Shown here: positions 7,258 to 15,901 of the stretch, one piece after another
How positions within the stretch are numbered: position 1 is the stretch's first letter
Layout: every line of letters starts with the position of its first letter
Source of the DNA: Pinibacter soli
GTDB lineage: Bacteria; Bacteroidota; Bacteroidia; Chitinophagales; Chitinophagaceae
DNA: 64,000 bases
Assembly: GCF_029961145.1 (NCBI RefSeq)
Contig: NZ_JASBRG010000005.1
Location: 248,001 to 312,000 of the forward strand
Direction: 5' to 3'
Program-made: the position numbers and the translations under genes
Notes under the pieces: generated by a model
Databases searched by the model: none
Told to the model about the DNA's origin: nothing
Seen by the model: the letters and a program-made list of their open reading frames with translations, nothing else

Positions 7258-9804
7258 TTAATTCTTTGTATTTATCGATGTGCTTGCCATCGTCAGTCCC
7301 TCTCCTCTCGCAGTCACTTTAATTGTTCCTGTTTGTCCTTTCTTAGCTTTAACAATTACCAATGCCATGCCATTATAGACAGGTCGTTCGTGGCTTTGAA
7401 ATGAAACAAAACTTGTAGCATCTCCGTTGTCGGTGGCCACAATTTCTCCCGGCCCTTCTATATCGAATGTAACCATTGGATGAGAGCGCGGCACCATCAG
7501 TCCTTCTGCATCCTGAACTTTTAACGTGATAAATGCCAGGTCAGAACCATCATTTTTAATTTGTTTGCGATCTGGTTGAAGAGCCAGCTTTGCTGCAGCT
7601 CCGGTAGTTTTCACAATATCTGTCGCCCACTGCTTTCCGCCCTTATAACAAATCACTTTGAGTTCGCCCGGTACATATTTTACATCGTCCCACATGAGAC
7701 GAAAATCATTGCCTTCAGTTTTCTTCTTTCTTCCAAGGCTTTTACCATTTAAGAACAATTCTGCTTCATCACCTGAGGTGTACACGTTTACCGGCACAAT
7801 GGAATCTATTCTTTCCTCCCAGTTCCAATGAGGGAAAATATGTGCAACCGGCAAAGATGGGCGCCAGTGCGACTGATAACTATAGAAACGATCTTTTGGA
7901 AAACCCGCTAAATCTATAATACCAAAATAGCTGCTTCTGGAAGGTGGCCGGCTTTTGCGGATCTTTTCCAGTTCGGCTTCAAGTTCTGCTTTCTTCGAAG
8001 AATCTGTCCGGAAATTCAAGAGATTGGTTTCATCTGAATTATAGGGCGTAGGCTCGCCAAGGTAGTCAAAACCTGTCCACACAAATTCGCCCAGTAAGTG
8101 AGGAAACTTTGCATTCGTTCTGAATTGCTGGTCGGGTGAACATCCCCAACCGGGCTTTGCCTGATCATAAGAAGATATTTGCCAGTTTTGATAATCGTTA
8201 CCAAAATAGTACTCGCCACGGGAGCTGACACAAGAAGATGTTTCACTACCAATTGTTGGCTTGTTGGCATAACGAGGATCAGCATCCCAAACCGGTTGCT
8301 GATTGAAGAAATAATTCACACCCATAATGTCAAGAGCCACTGCAGCGCCGGACCTGCGACCACCGTCAGGATCGTTGTAGCCATTGGAAACAGGTCTTGT
8401 TGGATCGGTATTATGAACAATATCCACGAGGTGTTTGGTAAGTTCAACGTTCTGTTGCTCCATTACTTCGTTGCCAATGGACCAGATAAATACGGAGGGA
8501 TGGTTACGATCGCGACGAACAAGAGCAGTAAGATCTTTCTCATGCCATTCGTCAAAGAGTTTATTGTAATCGTTTTTACGTTTCCCTTTTTTCCATGCAT
8601 CAAATGCTTCATCCCAAACAAGAAAGCCCATTTTATCTGCCAGCTCTAACAATTCAGGAGCAGGTGGATTGTGTGATGTACGCAGTGCATTACAACCCAT
8701 ATCTTTTAACATAACCAACTGCCTGATCAAAGCACTCAAATTGAATGCTGCGCCGAGGGCTCCGAGATCATGATGGTTACAGGTTCCCTGCACTTCTACT
8801 CTTTTACCGTTGAGCAAGAAACCGTTGCGGGCCGTAAATTCCAGCGTTCTGATCCCAAATGGTGTTGTATAAGTATCCACAGTTTTGCCGGCAACACTTA
8901 CCGTGGTGATGGCAACATATCGCTGAGGTTTTTCCAGGCTCCATCTTTTAGGGTTTGGTACAATTAACTGCGACGCTATGTCCTTTTGATTGCCTGCACT
9001 TAAAGTAATGTTTGTTGGCGAAGAAGCCACAACCATTGTCTTATAGCGATTGAAGGAATCCAGTTCATACACAACAGTGCGCACACTTGCCTGTTGTTGC
9101 TTTTGAGACTCGTTAGCAACTGTCACCGCTATGTCAACCTTTGCTTTCTGGTCGCTGACTTCCGGCGTAGTGATATAAGTGCCCCAATGTGCAACGTGTA
9201 CGTAATCGGTTTTCACGAGCCATACATGACGATATATGCCTGCACCCGGGTACCAGCGTGAATCCCAGCTTTCAGTATCCAGTCTCACGGCGAGCACATT
9301 TTCTTTACCGGGCAACAAATAAGGTGTAAGATCCATACGGAACGAAGTGTATCCATATGGCCACGTGCCGATATAATGCCCGTTCAGCCAAATTTTGGCG
9401 TATGCCATTGCTCCATCAAAATCTATAAAAACTTTTTTGCCGGCGTCAGTAGCAGGCACAGTAAAATGTTTCCTGTACCATCCAATTCCTTTCCACGGAA
9501 GTTTTCCCGTTGAGCCTTCCAGTTCAATACGGAACGGCCCGGAGATGGCCCAGTCGTGCGGAAGATCTACTTTCTGCCAACCCGCGTCATTGTATGAAAC
9601 GGATTCGAGTCCGGTTGGCTCATCCTTTTTGGTACCATCAGCCTGCATTCCATAACGTGAGAACTGCCAGGCGTCATCAAACAAAGTGAAATTTGCAGCA
9701 CCCATTCTATCAATGGGCTTCTGTGCAATCACGGTGTTGATGCCACATAAAAAATTGATAAAAAAAGCAACGAACAACGAAATGGTAAAAAAACGGCATT
9801 TCAT
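7258..9804 (-). CDS. GH2 family glycoside hydrolase (beta-galactosidase type), secreted
   Basis: About 848 residues from the ATG at 9804, which gives the signal peptide MKCRFFTISLFVAFFINFLCG. A longer start at 9876 has an AGAGG stretch upstream and would add 24 residues. Domain order: jelly-roll sugar-binding domain, immunoglobulin-like domain, TIM barrel, then C-terminal beta domains resembling DUF4982 and a bacterial Ig-like domain. Barrel motifs are NHHDLG, RTSHNPP and WSIGNE; the last holds the acid/base Glu (residue 446 from 9804), and GSETSS probably holds the nucleophile (residue 521). GH2 covers beta-galactosidase, beta-glucuronidase and beta-mannosidase activities; this C-terminal layout is common in Bacteroidota beta-galactosidase-like proteins. 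It lies downstream of a GH92 gene on the same strand, 280 bp away. Confidence 0.9.
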   Translation of the reverse strand: MKCRFFTISLFVAFFINFLCGINTVIAQKPIDRMGAANFTLFDDAWQFSRYGMQADGTKKDEPTGLESVSYNDAGWQKVDLPHDWAISGPFRIELEGSTGKLPWKGIGWYRKHFTVPATDAGKKVFIDFDGAMAYAKIWLNGHYIGTWPYGYTSFRMDLTPYLLPGKENVLAVRLDTESWDSRWYPGAGIYRHVWLVKTDYVHVAHWGTYITTPEVSDQKAKVDIAVTVANESQKQQQASVRTVVYELDSFNRYKTMVVASSPTNITLSAGNQKDIASQLIVPNPKRWSLEKPQRYVAITTVSVAGKTVDTYTTPFGIRTLEFTARNGFLLNGKRVEVQGTCNHHDLGALGAAFNLSALIRQLVMLKDMGCNALRTSHNPPAPELLELADKMGFLVWDEAFDAWKKGKRKNDYNKLFDEWHEKDLTALVRRDRNHPSVFIWSIGNEVMEQQNVELTKHLVDIVHNTDPTRPVSNGYNDPDGGRRSGAAVALDIMGVNYFFNQQPVWDADPRYANKPTIGSETSSCVSSRGEYYFGNDYQNWQISSYDQAKPGWGCSPDQQFRTNAKFPHLLGEFVWTGFDYLGEPTPYNSDETNLLNFRTDSSKKAELEAELEKIRKSRPPSRSSYFGIIDLAGFPKDRFYSYQSHWRPSLPVAHIFPHWNWEERIDSIVPVNVYTSGDEAELFLNGKSLGRKKKTEGNDFRLMWDDVKYVPGELKVICYKGGKQWATDIVKTTGAAAKLALQPDRKQIKNDGSDLAFITLKVQDAEGLMVPRSHPMVTFDIEGPGEIVATDNGDATSFVSFQSHERPVYNGMALVIVKAKKGQTGTIKVTARGEGLTMASTSINTKN

Positions 9805-10083
9805 AACAATCGATAAATTTTCATGCAATTTAATTCTAATCTGGCGGAGATTATTGTTGATATATACCGTTGTCATATGACCTCTATCGGGTCTTCAATA
9901 GCTCCTATTCATTCGGGTAACGGTTCTGCCATTGCCTTACACTGCTTTTCTCGTTTTCACCTTATCACTATCCTGCATTATTTTGCCAGTATCCTATATT
10001 AAAATGATCCGTTCAGACCATCAATTAATCTTAATTAATTCTCTTAATACTTCCCGTTGGTGCTAATGTTTATTGTTGTTCAA

Positions 10084-13000
10084 TCACTGACCAGACTGCA
10101 TATTCAATTCCAGTTTTCCACCTTTAAGCACATCCTGTTGAGGTACCCTGAAATCATTCAAAGGTTTTCCGTTTAGCGAAGCAGAGGTGATGTATTTGTT
10201 TTCTTTGGACGCTCCGTTTGCTTCTATTACGAACTGCTTTCCACGGCCATACCTGCCATCAAGATTGATGGTGATTTTTGGATATCTCGGACTACCCAGT
10301 TCATACACTGGTTGTTGAGCGCAACCGCCGTCCATTTGAAATAATCCAATAGCGCTCATTACAAACCAGCTGCTCATTTGTCCCAAATCTTCATCGCCGG
10401 GATACCCATCGTACGGCGTTATGCCATAGTATTGTTCCTGAATGGCCCTTGCCCATTTTTGGGTCAGCTGCGGTTTGCCCGCCCAATTGAACAGATACGC
10501 AACCTCCATGCATGGCTCATTTCCATGATTGATCGGATAGTTTGCAAAATCGTCTCCCTGCGCATTAAAGTTTGCAAATGATGATTTGAACATTGCACTG
10601 TCGAGCCTCGACACAAATCGATCTTTGCCCACAGCAGCAATTAATCCCGTGGGATCCTGCGGCACAAACCAGCCATAGTTGAAAGCATTGCCTTCTATAA
10701 ATCCAGGTGTATGGTAGGGATCAAACGGTGTGATCCAATCACCTTTCTCATTTTTTGGACGGATAAATCCAGTGGTGGTATCCATTAAATTCTTCCAACT
10801 CTCCGAGCGTTTTTGAAAGAATAAATAATCATCCCGTTTTCCCAGAGAAAGCGCCATTTGTGCCAAACAATAATCATCATATGCATACTCCATCGTGTTG
10901 GATACAGCGCCCATTCCACGCGGCACATAACCATAGCGTTGATACGGAACAATGTTCTCCACTCCCACTGTACCTCCACCGGCAAATTTCTGCGGTGGCG
11001 TGGTCATCATTTTTTTTAAGCCTTCATAAGCCAGTGGTAAATCAAAGTCGTGTATTCCGCTTTGCCACGCTCCCTGAATTTGCGATACCATATGCATGGC
11101 GACCATAACCCCTGTGTGTTCTATACCGGCGGGATCGGTATTGAACCATCCTGAATTTTTATATAAGGCAATAGCCGATCTTGCCCACTTTGAAGATATT
11201 TCCGGCGCTACTAAATTGAAAAGTTGCTGGTTGTTCCAGAATGTGTTCCAGTATTCACCGCTAACAATGCAATCATCTTTCCCCGAAAGTTTTTGCACCA
11301 CTTCGCTTTCATCTCTGAAGCGTCCGTCAGCATCGCTCCATATGGCTTTCGCAGCAAGTGCACGATATAAATTTGTATAAAACTTTACTTTCTGAAGATA
11401 ATCATCCGTTTGTATTTGAACTCTACCAAGGTATTCGTTCCACACTTTCTTCTGCATCTGAACCACTCCATCAAAGTCAAAATTAAAAGGCTTCGTAATT
11501 TCAGTTTCGAGGTTGTTTCTTGCGCCTTTTACATCTACGAGTGAAACGCCCGTGCGTACAATGATTTGCTCGTCCTTCTTTGTTTTATAATTCAGAAAAA
11601 TGCCTGCATCTCCCTTACCGCCAATTTCATGAACATTCTCAAATATCTCCGGTGACGAATCAAACTCGTGGTTCATTTTCCATTCCGGAATATATCCTTT
11701 TACCGGCGCTACGTTGCTGTTAACCCAACCACCCATCGATGCGAAGGGCTTGCTCACCTGTATAACAAAATAAACGGTGTAGGATTGTTCTAATGTATAT
11801 CCCGTAAACGCGTTGTAGTAAGTTGCATAGCCTTCTATCTCTGTGTTGCTAACCTTCGTGATCTTAGTATCTACAAGGTTGTGCGGATACTCGTTTGGCG
11901 TAAACATGTCAACCAAAATGCGGGCACTGTCGCTTGATGGAAATGTGTATCGCTGAATGGAGGCCCTTCTCGCAGCTGAAATTTCTGCTTTGATATGGGT
12001 ATCGGTCATGTACACACTATATCTGCCAACTTTTGCATTCTCCGTTTTTTTGTCTATGCGTGAACGATAGCCTTCATCAGGATGATCTTCTCTGCCCGGG
12101 TTTACCTGCAGTTTTCCGGTGGTGGGCATCATTAGCAAGCCACACATCGTCCAGTCAGAAAAATGACTAAAGCCCATAATATTGTCAACCGTGTATTCAT
12201 ACCCGGCCTTCCATGTTTGATCCTGGTTGTCGGGCGCAATCTGCACCATGCTTAGCGGCAATGAGGGCCCGGGTTTAAACATCCACCTTGAATTGCCTGT
12301 TCCGATCAACAAATCAACATAATCGGCGTCCTGATGCAAAGGCTGCGATGAACGTGTAATCTGTCCCTCGTACACCACATCATTGCCTGACCTTATCACC
12401 ACATGGCTGTTTATTTTTTTCCCTGAAGACGCAGTTGCCGGCATGTCTATTTCGAGAACGCTGTGACCGCTTTCGATTTTCTTAGTAACAGGTTTCAACC
12501 CTTCAATCTCAATGTTTAACTCTCCTCCGGAATTCAATTGATAAATATCCACGAGCAATGGTTGGATACGTTTATTCGAAACGCTGTACTCAAATGGAGC
12601 TGCTTGTGCAGATGCAATCAGCGAGCTGTATGAAGGAGCAACTTTGAGCGGCTTATCCGATCGCAATTGCATGTAGTCAAATACCAACCACGAGCCGGAT
12701 ACACTTCCTATCTGAACTATATTAATTCCTTTTTTCAACCAGCTACCCGGCACATCTACAACTACAAGTTGTGCTTTCCCAATTGCCGCAGCATCAGTCA
12801 ATGAAGCACCTGTTCCCGCATCTAGCTGTTGCGTTGTGCGATGGCCATTTATGTCAATTTGAATAACAGGCGCATTCTTTTTATTAGCATCACCAATGGC
12901 AATAACAAACTTGAACTTTCCATCAGCAGGCTGTTGAGGTAATTGAAAGAATATCCTTGGAAAATGTCTTGGATAAAAGCCGGCCCAGTAGCCTCCGCCG

Positions 13001-13239
13001 CCCCAGCTATCCAGCGGGCCCGGCAGTACATATGGCCAATCTGTTGAATCGCTTGAAAACCCTACGTTGTAAACGGTATTTTCTCCACCAAACCTGGCCA
13101 CAAAATCTTTGTATCGTTTTTGATAAAGTGCAAATTCTTTTCCCGTCTTATCTATCTTCCCAATTTGCCATACAACATTCTCCTGGGCAACGGACCGGAG
13201 ACACACAAATAGAATTACTAAGAAGATGAATATTCTCAT
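10084..13239 (-). CDS. GH92 family exo-alpha-mannosidase fused to an N-terminal rhamnogalacturonan-lyase-type (PL4 domain III) module (second GH92 gene)
   Basis: About 1051 residues. The ATG at 13239 (MRIFIFLVILF) gives a clear signal peptide; the frame also opens at a TTG at 13251. Residues about 25-200 begin VWQIGKIDKTGKEF and end VFDYMQLRSD, the pattern of the C-terminal jelly-roll of PL4 rhamnogalacturonan lyases, a carbohydrate-binding-type fold. A linker follows, then the GH92 catalytic region starting near VDLLIGTGNS, with AGYEYTVDNIMGFSH and, near residue 952 of the long frame, GDEDLGQMSS. GH92 enzymes are Ca2+-dependent exo-alpha-mannosidases. The extra module makes it longer than the usual 750 residues. 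No XylR-type operator lies upstream; a TAAATTTTG box close to the start could be the -7 element. Confidence 0.9.
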   Translation of the reverse strand: MRIFIFLVILFVCLRSVAQENVVWQIGKIDKTGKEFALYQKRYKDFVARFGGENTVYNVGFSSDSTDWPYVLPGPLDSWGGGGYWAGFYPRHFPRIFFQLPQQPADGKFKFVIAIGDANKKNAPVIQIDINGHRTTQQLDAGTGASLTDAAAIGKAQLVVVDVPGSWLKKGINIVQIGSVSGSWLVFDYMQLRSDKPLKVAPSYSSLIASAQAAPFEYSVSNKRIQPLLVDIYQLNSGGELNIEIEGLKPVTKKIESGHSVLEIDMPATASSGKKINSHVVIRSGNDVVYEGQITRSSQPLHQDADYVDLLIGTGNSRWMFKPGPSLPLSMVQIAPDNQDQTWKAGYEYTVDNIMGFSHFSDWTMCGLLMMPTTGKLQVNPGREDHPDEGYRSRIDKKTENAKVGRYSVYMTDTHIKAEISAARRASIQRYTFPSSDSARILVDMFTPNEYPHNLVDTKITKVSNTEIEGYATYYNAFTGYTLEQSYTVYFVIQVSKPFASMGGWVNSNVAPVKGYIPEWKMNHEFDSSPEIFENVHEIGGKGDAGIFLNYKTKKDEQIIVRTGVSLVDVKGARNNLETEITKPFNFDFDGVVQMQKKVWNEYLGRVQIQTDDYLQKVKFYTNLYRALAAKAIWSDADGRFRDESEVVQKLSGKDDCIVSGEYWNTFWNNQQLFNLVAPEISSKWARSAIALYKNSGWFNTDPAGIEHTGVMVAMHMVSQIQGAWQSGIHDFDLPLAYEGLKKMMTTPPQKFAGGGTVGVENIVPYQRYGYVPRGMGAVSNTMEYAYDDYCLAQMALSLGKRDDYLFFQKRSESWKNLMDTTTGFIRPKNEKGDWITPFDPYHTPGFIEGNAFNYGWFVPQDPTGLIAAVGKDRFVSRLDSAMFKSSFANFNAQGDDFANYPINHGNEPCMEVAYLFNWAGKPQLTQKWARAIQEQYYGITPYDGYPGDEDLGQMSSWFVMSAIGLFQMDGGCAQQPVYELGSPRYPKITINLDGRYGRGKQFVIEANGASKENKYITSASLNGKPLNDFRVPQQDVLKGGKLELNMQSGQ

Positions 13240-13823
13240 ATGGTTGCGCAAAATTTATTATTGTAGCCTATATCGAAATGTGATTTAAGCAAGAATAAGT
13301 GTTTGGACTTTACTTTCCAAAAAGTGTTTTCAAAATCCTGGAAGGCATCAACTTACGAATTGCGATGTCTGGTGTTTGAGTTACGCTTATACCTATCAGT
13401 TAGTTGTGATTCACCTGAAAGATTATTAATCATAACTAACTCTCGGAACTTATTAATTTTTCAGAGAATTTCTTTTTCTGCAGTTTCCTCACGGATACTT
13501 CTTTTGAATGAGATAGCTTCGCCCGTTTCTTTTTTGTTTATTTTACTTATTATAATTCACCATTCATTTTCCACAGGGCTCGCAATGACGTGCCACTCTC
13601 GAATTCTGCTGTAACAGGTTGATGGCTTAAGTTCAAAATGGTAGCGCCGTCATTGCGAGACCCTGCGGAGAGTAGAATTGTAAAAGGAAACATTCCCAAA
13701 ATGAAAGGAATGGGTCGAAGCAATCTCGCCTAAGGAAATTATTCTTAAGGAAACGACATTAATACATAAATTGTATTCTATAAGGCAGCATTATTAATGG
13801 CAACAGATTTTACTCCATGATAA
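13240..13823. other. intergenic region without a convincing gene
   Basis: It contains open frames of up to about 100 codons, but they have no recognisable motif and run through low-complexity AT-rich sequence. The main structure is the inverted repeat at 13574-13665. The promoter of the second GH92 gene must lie at the left end. Confidence 0.6.
13574..13665. repeat. inverted repeat of the intergenic palindrome type
   Basis: CAGGGCTCGCAATGACG (13574-13590) is matched by CGTCATTGCGAGACCCTG (13648-13665), complementary over 17 bp with one extra A. The 57-bp loop carries no gene. A further GCAATCTCGCC follows at about 13721. The motif resembles dispersed extragenic palindromes found in many bacterial genomes. 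Confidence 0.7.
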
Positions 13824-15389
13824 TTAATGAAACTGACTATGCTCTAACATAAGTTTGTATGAACAGTAATACTTCACAATATTTCGGACATAGGTAGTTG
13901 TTTCAATGCCTATTTTTTCCGAGGCCACAACTTCAACGCTACCGAGCCATACGTTCGGGTTCAATCCACGAGTGGCAGCTACTTTTCGTAACCTTTCAAT
14001 TCTGGCTGGACCTGCATTGTAGGAAGCAAAAGCGAAAAGAGCTCTGTTGAACCCATCGAAATGAGCACCCTTGAAATATTTGGTGATGAGTATATTCACA
14101 AACTTCGTTCCCGCATGTATGTTAGGCTCTGTAACAGTTATATTGCCAACTTTCATTGCTGCTCCTGTCGATGGCATCACCTGCATTACACCGATGGCAC
14201 CAACCGCACTCCGGTTATTTTGATCAAGTCTTGATTCCTGGAATCCAAGTGCGGCCAGCATCAACGGATCAAAGCCGTATTGTTTTCCGTATTTTTCGAA
14301 CAACTGCATAATTTCCTTGTAGCGTTTTGCATTACCGGAACTGGTTGGATCCTGCAGATATTTAACCTGTCCGTAATACTTCTTGAGGCGATAAGGAATC
14401 TCTCCAAGCTTTTTTTCATAATTATAGTAGAAATCCTTCAACTCTTCCGTTAATAAGGGACTGTTCTTACGGAAGCACCAACCTATGTATCCGCCGCTAC
14501 GTATTGAAACATCATTCACTCTTATATTTGGCAGTATCTGCGCCCACATCTTTGCAAGCCAATCGTCTACAATAACTACGGAAACAATACCGGCATCAAG
14601 CATTTCCATCAGGTCCTCATCTTCAAGGTATTCAGACGCGATCTCCAGCCTGACCAGAGGTTTGCCCTTTGCTGCGAGCGTTTTATTAAGTTGTTCCAAA
14701 CTCTCAAAATAGCTTGAAGACTTGCGTACATAAACAGTCTTACCAGCAAGTTCTTCCACGTTAGTTATCGCCGAGTCTTTCTTGCCGGTGAGAATAAGTT
14801 CTGAAAAACTTCCAAGTTCTTTTGGCGCAAAAAAGTCCACATGTTTCAATCGACCTTCTGTGGCCGTCAGATTGCCGGCTGCAATGTCGCCAAGTCCCGC
14901 GAGAACCCCGGGAATCAACTGATCAGGTGGTGTAGGAATAAATACGACCGTAAAGGGTATTTTGACTGGTTTCTTGCGGTATTTCTTGTTGAGAAATTGC
15001 TCAAATTCCCGGAAACAGTCTGCAGAAATTCCACGTTCCGTCCCCTTATCATTAAAAAAAAGTGTTCGGCTATTTGGAACAAGCACCCGTACGATTCGAC
15101 GCTTTAACATGGTATCGAAATCCCCGACATATATCTTCCGTCCTTTTTTCAGGGCGATGAAAAAACTATCTGACTGGCTGGCGGCTTGGGGCAATATCGT
15201 ATCTGCTTCAATTTTTTTTGCTGTTGAATCTGCAGGTTTCCCGTTCTTATTTGTATTTGCATCCGTACAAGAATTAGCAACCAAAAGGAACAGTAGCGAA
15301 ACTTCAAAAATGAAAAGCTTCCTGATGTTTGTTTTATACGGCTGCAGCAATAAATGAAATTGGGGCATAGTGTTAAATAATCTGTTCAT
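13824..15389 (-). CDS. mltF: MltF-like membrane-bound lytic murein transglycosylase
   Basis: A 521-residue lipoprotein: an N-terminal hydrophobic stretch ends at the lipobox VANSC (Cys near residue 41). Residues about 75-340 form a periplasmic solute-binding (SBP_bac_3) domain with GVLAGLGDIAAGNLTAT. Residues about 370-510 are the SLT transglycosylase domain, with FQESRLDQ carrying the catalytic Glu, GVMQVMPSTG and AFASYNAGPARIERLR. It cleaves the MurNAc-GlcNAc bond of peptidoglycan with 1,6-anhydro product formation. It is transcribed alone and looks like a housekeeping gene between the PUL fragments and the defence pair. An ATG 21 bp downstream is an alternative start. Confidence 0.9.
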   Translation of the reverse strand: MNRLFNTMPQFHLLLQPYKTNIRKLFIFEVSLLFLLVANSCTDANTNKNGKPADSTAKKIEADTILPQAASQSDSFFIALKKGRKIYVGDFDTMLKRRIVRVLVPNSRTLFFNDKGTERGISADCFREFEQFLNKKYRKKPVKIPFTVVFIPTPPDQLIPGVLAGLGDIAAGNLTATEGRLKHVDFFAPKELGSFSELILTGKKDSAITNVEELAGKTVYVRKSSSYFESLEQLNKTLAAKGKPLVRLEIASEYLEDEDLMEMLDAGIVSVVIVDDWLAKMWAQILPNIRVNDVSIRSGGYIGWCFRKNSPLLTEELKDFYYNYEKKLGEIPYRLKKYYGQVKYLQDPTSSGNAKRYKEIMQLFEKYGKQYGFDPLMLAALGFQESRLDQNNRSAVGAIGVMQVMPSTGAAMKVGNITVTEPNIHAGTKFVNILITKYFKGAHFDGFNRALFAFASYNAGPARIERLRKVAATRGLNPNVWLGSVEVVASEKIGIETTTYVRNIVKYYCSYKLMLEHSQFH

Positions 15390-15901
15390 TTAAATTAATT
15401 TCTTAAATGCATAGAATATACTAACCGCCTATAAGTGGCTGCTTTAAATAGCACCAACTTTGAGAAAAGTATTGCGTGGGTACTGATGTATGTTCGTGTC
15501 TCCGGGCTAAGTATTAAACCGTCTTATTAAAATACAAAATTTTATATTAACATGGTGCGTTATTTTGGGTTATGATTTTGCAAAAAGATACTTTTCCAGA
15601 TGGCTAACAACTTTACTAAAACAGATATTCATCCGTCTGGGGTATGCATTAGCGTTAGTGATTGATTTGCCATTTGTAAATATATTTTTGCTTTATAAAA
15701 AAATATATTAAGTTCACAATCAACCTTTAAACGCTTGTTGTGTGAGCGAGGGCATTGTAGTTGCGTCAATTTAAATAGAAAATTATAAACTAATAACTTG
15801 TAAATATTACCGCAAGTTTGGATTGGAAAAGACATGCAAATGTTTGTGAGTAGCCGGTCATGCCAGGACGATACCCAACTGCTAACAATTAATAATATGA
15901 A
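15390..15901. other. AT-rich divergent intergenic region
   Basis: It separates the divergent mltF-like gene and the DUF2075 helicase. I see no convincing gene; a 68-codon minus-strand frame at 15629-15835 has no motif. It must hold both promoters and marks the left edge of the AT-rich island. Confidence 0.5.

Noticed and set aside
13303-13614. Plus-strand 103-codon frame
   Set aside because: Low-complexity composition, runs into a palindromic repeat, no recognisable domain.
15629-15835. Minus-strand 68-codon frame upstream of the helicase
   Set aside because: AT-rich, no motif, lies in the divergent promoter region; likely chance.
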